A DNA stretch of 54,208 nt from Methylophilales bacterium UBA4017 (GTDB taxonomy: Bacteria; Pseudomonadota; Gammaproteobacteria; Burkholderiales; Methylophilaceae), in assembly GCA_002384685.1 (NCBI GenBank), contig DGAZ01000018.1:1-54208 (forward strand). Reading direction: 5' to 3'. The notes beneath the pieces are model-generated. The model was not told where the DNA came from and searched no databases. It saw nothing but the letters and a program-made list of their open reading frames with translations. The translations under genes and the position numbers were made by a program. Every line of letters starts with the position of its first letter. Position 1 is the stretch's first letter. Below, piece by piece: positions 52,326 through 54,208 of the stretch.

Positions 52326-53537
52326 ATGCATTCATTAAAGATTTTTGAAAAACATATCCCTTACCTCCTCCCTTTATTGCTAATGTTTTACCGGGGGTTA
52401 GCTGACTTCACCGTTTTATTTATTGGTATTCTTTTTCTTTATAAATCCTACAAGGATTCAAGCTGGTTATGGGCTAAGGAGCCATGGTTCAAGATGGCTT
52501 TGTTATTTGTCTTTTACCTGCTTACTGTTAATGTTTTTATTAGCCTAAACCCTCAGGACTCCTTTTTTTATGCCCTTACTTTTCTACGATGGCCTATTTT
52601 TGCAGCGGCATTAGCTTATTGGCTCCTCAAACAAGAAGACTCCATTAAAAAGTTTCTGATTGGAGTATTGATTATTACAGCATTCTTCGTATTTGATGTT
52701 TGGTATCAATTTTTCCAAGGTGAAGATATCTTTGGGTACAGTAAATATAATGAGGGTAGGTTAACTGGTCCATTAAGAAATAATCCCGTGGTAGGAATTT
52801 TTATCACTAAATACCTCTATATTCTTCTAACCTCAGTCATTATTTTCAATAAATTTACTAAAAATTCTATGCAAATATTTGCAATCCTTTCATTACTTTT
52901 AATTGGGTTTATTACAGTGCTTATTACCGGCGAAAGAATGTCATTTATCTTATTTGCTTCATCTATTTTAATTATTTTATTAGCCATACCGATCCAAATA
53001 AAACCTAAGCTTTTAATTTGGGTTGGCTTTTCCATTCTTTTGGTTGCTATAACATTAATGGTAAGCAATTATTTTCCGTCCTCAACAGACCGGGCGATTC
53101 ATAGTTCAATCGATAAATTATCCCATTTTATAGACTCAGATTATGGCCAGGTCTTTAAGGCCGGCTATTTAACCTGGTTAGGAAATCCAATGCTAGGAGG
53201 AGGCCTTCATCAGTTTCAAGACCTGTATTCTTTTTACGATCCAAGTGCTGGGCACGGCATATTACACCCTCATAATCACCCACTTTCATTGCTTGCGGAA
53301 ACCGGCATTGTGGGACTGCTATTGTTTTACTCACTTATATTTGTCATTGCTAAAAATGCGCTAATGCCCCTGATTAATAGAAAAAATTGGTTTACCACTG
53401 CACTTTGCTTCAATTTGCTCTACTTATGTTTCTTTCCCTTCATGACGCATTTCAGTTTTCAACATAATTGGATGAACGCCACAAGCTGGTTGATTGTCGG
53501 TTTAGTTTTTGCTATATCCAAACATAAGCATGGGTAA
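52326..53537 (+). CDS. O-antigen ligase-like membrane protein
   Basis: A 403-aa integral membrane protein with about ten hydrophobic helices. A periplasmic loop near residues 260-325 carries HPHNHPLSLLAETGIVG, the histidine-rich motif of WaaL/Wzy-type proteins that join O-antigen or other glycans to lipid A core. Whether it is a ligase or a polymerase is uncertain. An 8-bp direct repeat (GTTTAATA twice, 52307-52322) precedes it. It overlaps the next gene by 8 nt. Confidence 0.85.
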   Translation: MHSLKIFEKHIPYLLPLLLMFYRGLADFTVLFIGILFLYKSYKDSSWLWAKEPWFKMALLFVFYLLTVNVFISLNPQDSFFYALTFLRWPIFAAALAYWLLKQEDSIKKFLIGVLIITAFFVFDVWYQFFQGEDIFGYSKYNEGRLTGPLRNNPVVGIFITKYLYILLTSVIIFNKFTKNSMQIFAILSLLLIGFITVLITGERMSFILFASSILIILLAIPIQIKPKLLIWVGFSILLVAITLMVSNYFPSSTDRAIHSSIDKLSHFIDSDYGQVFKAGYLTWLGNPMLGGGLHQFQDLYSFYDPSAGHGILHPHNHPLSLLAETGIVGLLLFYSLIFVIAKNALMPLINRKNWFTTALCFNLLYLCFFPFMTHFSFQHNWMNATSWLIVGLVFAISKHKHG

Positions 53538-54208
53538 ATTAATCCCTATACAAATCATCAATAAATACAAAGATGTTGATCTCTTTGACAGGATAGAAGA
53601 TTTTAAATCTATAGACTTAGCCAACAATAAAAACATAAAAAAAATATTAATCATAAAGTGGGGAGGTATGGGAGATTTAGTGATGGCAAGCGGAGTAATG
53701 GAAGATATCGCCTACTCTTTTGCTCACAGAATCATTGATCTTAATACACGACCTCAGTGGCAACCTTTGTTTGAAGATGATAAAAGATTTAATAAGGTCT
53801 GGGGATCGAATAATAAAAGCCTAGGGACATTCATCCATTTATGCAAATGGCTCAAGTTTGTAATATCGCAAAAATACGATTTAATTATTGATCTTCAAAC
53901 AAATGATAGGACAAGAATTTATCTTTCATTGCTTAAATTTTTCCAAAAGAAATCAATTCAAATTATTGGCAATCATGCCGTATTCCCCTACACAATAAAA
54001 CCGAAGTCATCTGTAAAAATTCACAGCCCTTTGCAAATGATGCAAAGAACGATAAACACCATCGGAATTGAAGCAAGGACATTTCGTCCTATTATTAATA
54101 TTGGGAATACTATTAAAAATAGTTCCTTGCGTATCTTAAAGAATAATAATCTAACAGCAAAGAGTTATTGCATATTTATTTGTGGCAGCAATCCCCGCGG
54201 GCATTTAA
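53530..54208 (+). CDS. Glycosyltransferase family 9 protein (3' end outside window)
   Basis: An open frame runs from ATG 53530 to the window end (226 codons) with no stop, so the gene is cut by the window edge. The translation contains KKILIIKWGGMGDLVMASG (about residues 38-56), the N-terminal signature of GT9/heptosyltransferases, then YDLIIDLQTNDRTR. It overlaps the O-antigen-ligase-like gene by 8 nt and so is probably co-transcribed. The C-terminal donor-binding motif lies outside the window. Confidence 0.85.
   Translation, partial: MGKLIPIQIINKYKDVDLFDRIEDFKSIDLANNKNIKKILIIKWGGMGDLVMASGVMEDIAYSFAHRIIDLNTRPQWQPLFEDDKRFNKVWGSNNKSLGTFIHLCKWLKFVISQKYDLIIDLQTNDRTRIYLSLLKFFQKKSIQIIGNHAVFPYTIKPKSSVKIHSPLQMMQRTINTIGIEARTFRPIINIGNTIKNSSLRILKNNNLTAKSYCIFICGSNPRGHL

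Overview
The window is a compact, AT-rich stretch of bacterial chromosome: about 57 protein-coding genes and four tRNA genes, with almost no non-coding DNA. No gap between genes exceeds 100 bases outside the tRNA cluster. I see no insertion sequence, prophage, CRISPR array or rRNA. Gene order points to a streamlined betaproteobacterium: tRNA-Thr/Tyr/Gly/Thr before tuf, petABC next to sspAB, an uninterrupted his cluster next to tatABC, mlaFEDCB-ibaG-murA, and a System II (ResB/CcsA) cytochrome c maturation pair. The PVWY variant of the cytochrome b Qo motif and the short-form HisG agree. A small-genome Methylophilales lineage (OM43 / Methylopumilus-like) is my best guess, but no methylotrophy gene lies here, so that is inference.

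Left part (1-22578, all minus strand). Read in the direction of transcription, from right to left: cytochrome c4; resB-ccsA (haem attachment); mlaFEDCB (retrograde phospholipid transport); an ABC-2 exporter pair; ibaG and grxD (BolA and CGFS glutaredoxin); murA; hisGDCBHAFIE; hinT; tatABC; petABC (cytochrome bc1); sspA-sspB; four tRNAs; and the first bases of a gene that is probably tuf. These 31 complete genes are packed with 1-20 nt spacers or 1-11 nt overlaps. An extended -10 promoter precedes petA and a separate promoter precedes the tRNAs.

Middle part (22668-40222). Short alternating blocks: engB(+), trmB-midA(-), folM-ttcA-topA(+), pbpG(-), gcvH(+), holC-pepA(-), lptF-lptG(+), an RDD protein and an unassigned 90-aa membrane protein(-), then ampD with a lipoprotein RND adaptor and RND pump(+). 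Convergent neighbours usually overlap at their 3' ends.

Right part (40217-54208). gltP-like symporter, rsmB, two tandem DUF3108-like proteins and purM form one minus-strand operon, divergent from hda. ahpC-ahpF follows, with a strong hairpin between the two genes, then the M48 protease bepA, moaC(+), and a lipopolysaccharide assembly group: GT9 glycosyltransferase and LpxL-type acyltransferase(-), then an O-antigen-ligase-like protein and a second GT9 gene(+) cut by the window end.

Most of the window is ordinary housekeeping sequence and I do not find a convincing new multi-gene system. The items most worth a second look are the tandem DUF3108 pair, the unassigned membrane protein with a nearby inverted repeat, the ahpC/ahpF hairpin, an isolated and divergent GcvH, candidate leaderless and bidirectional promoters, and the pervasive convergent 3' overlaps.
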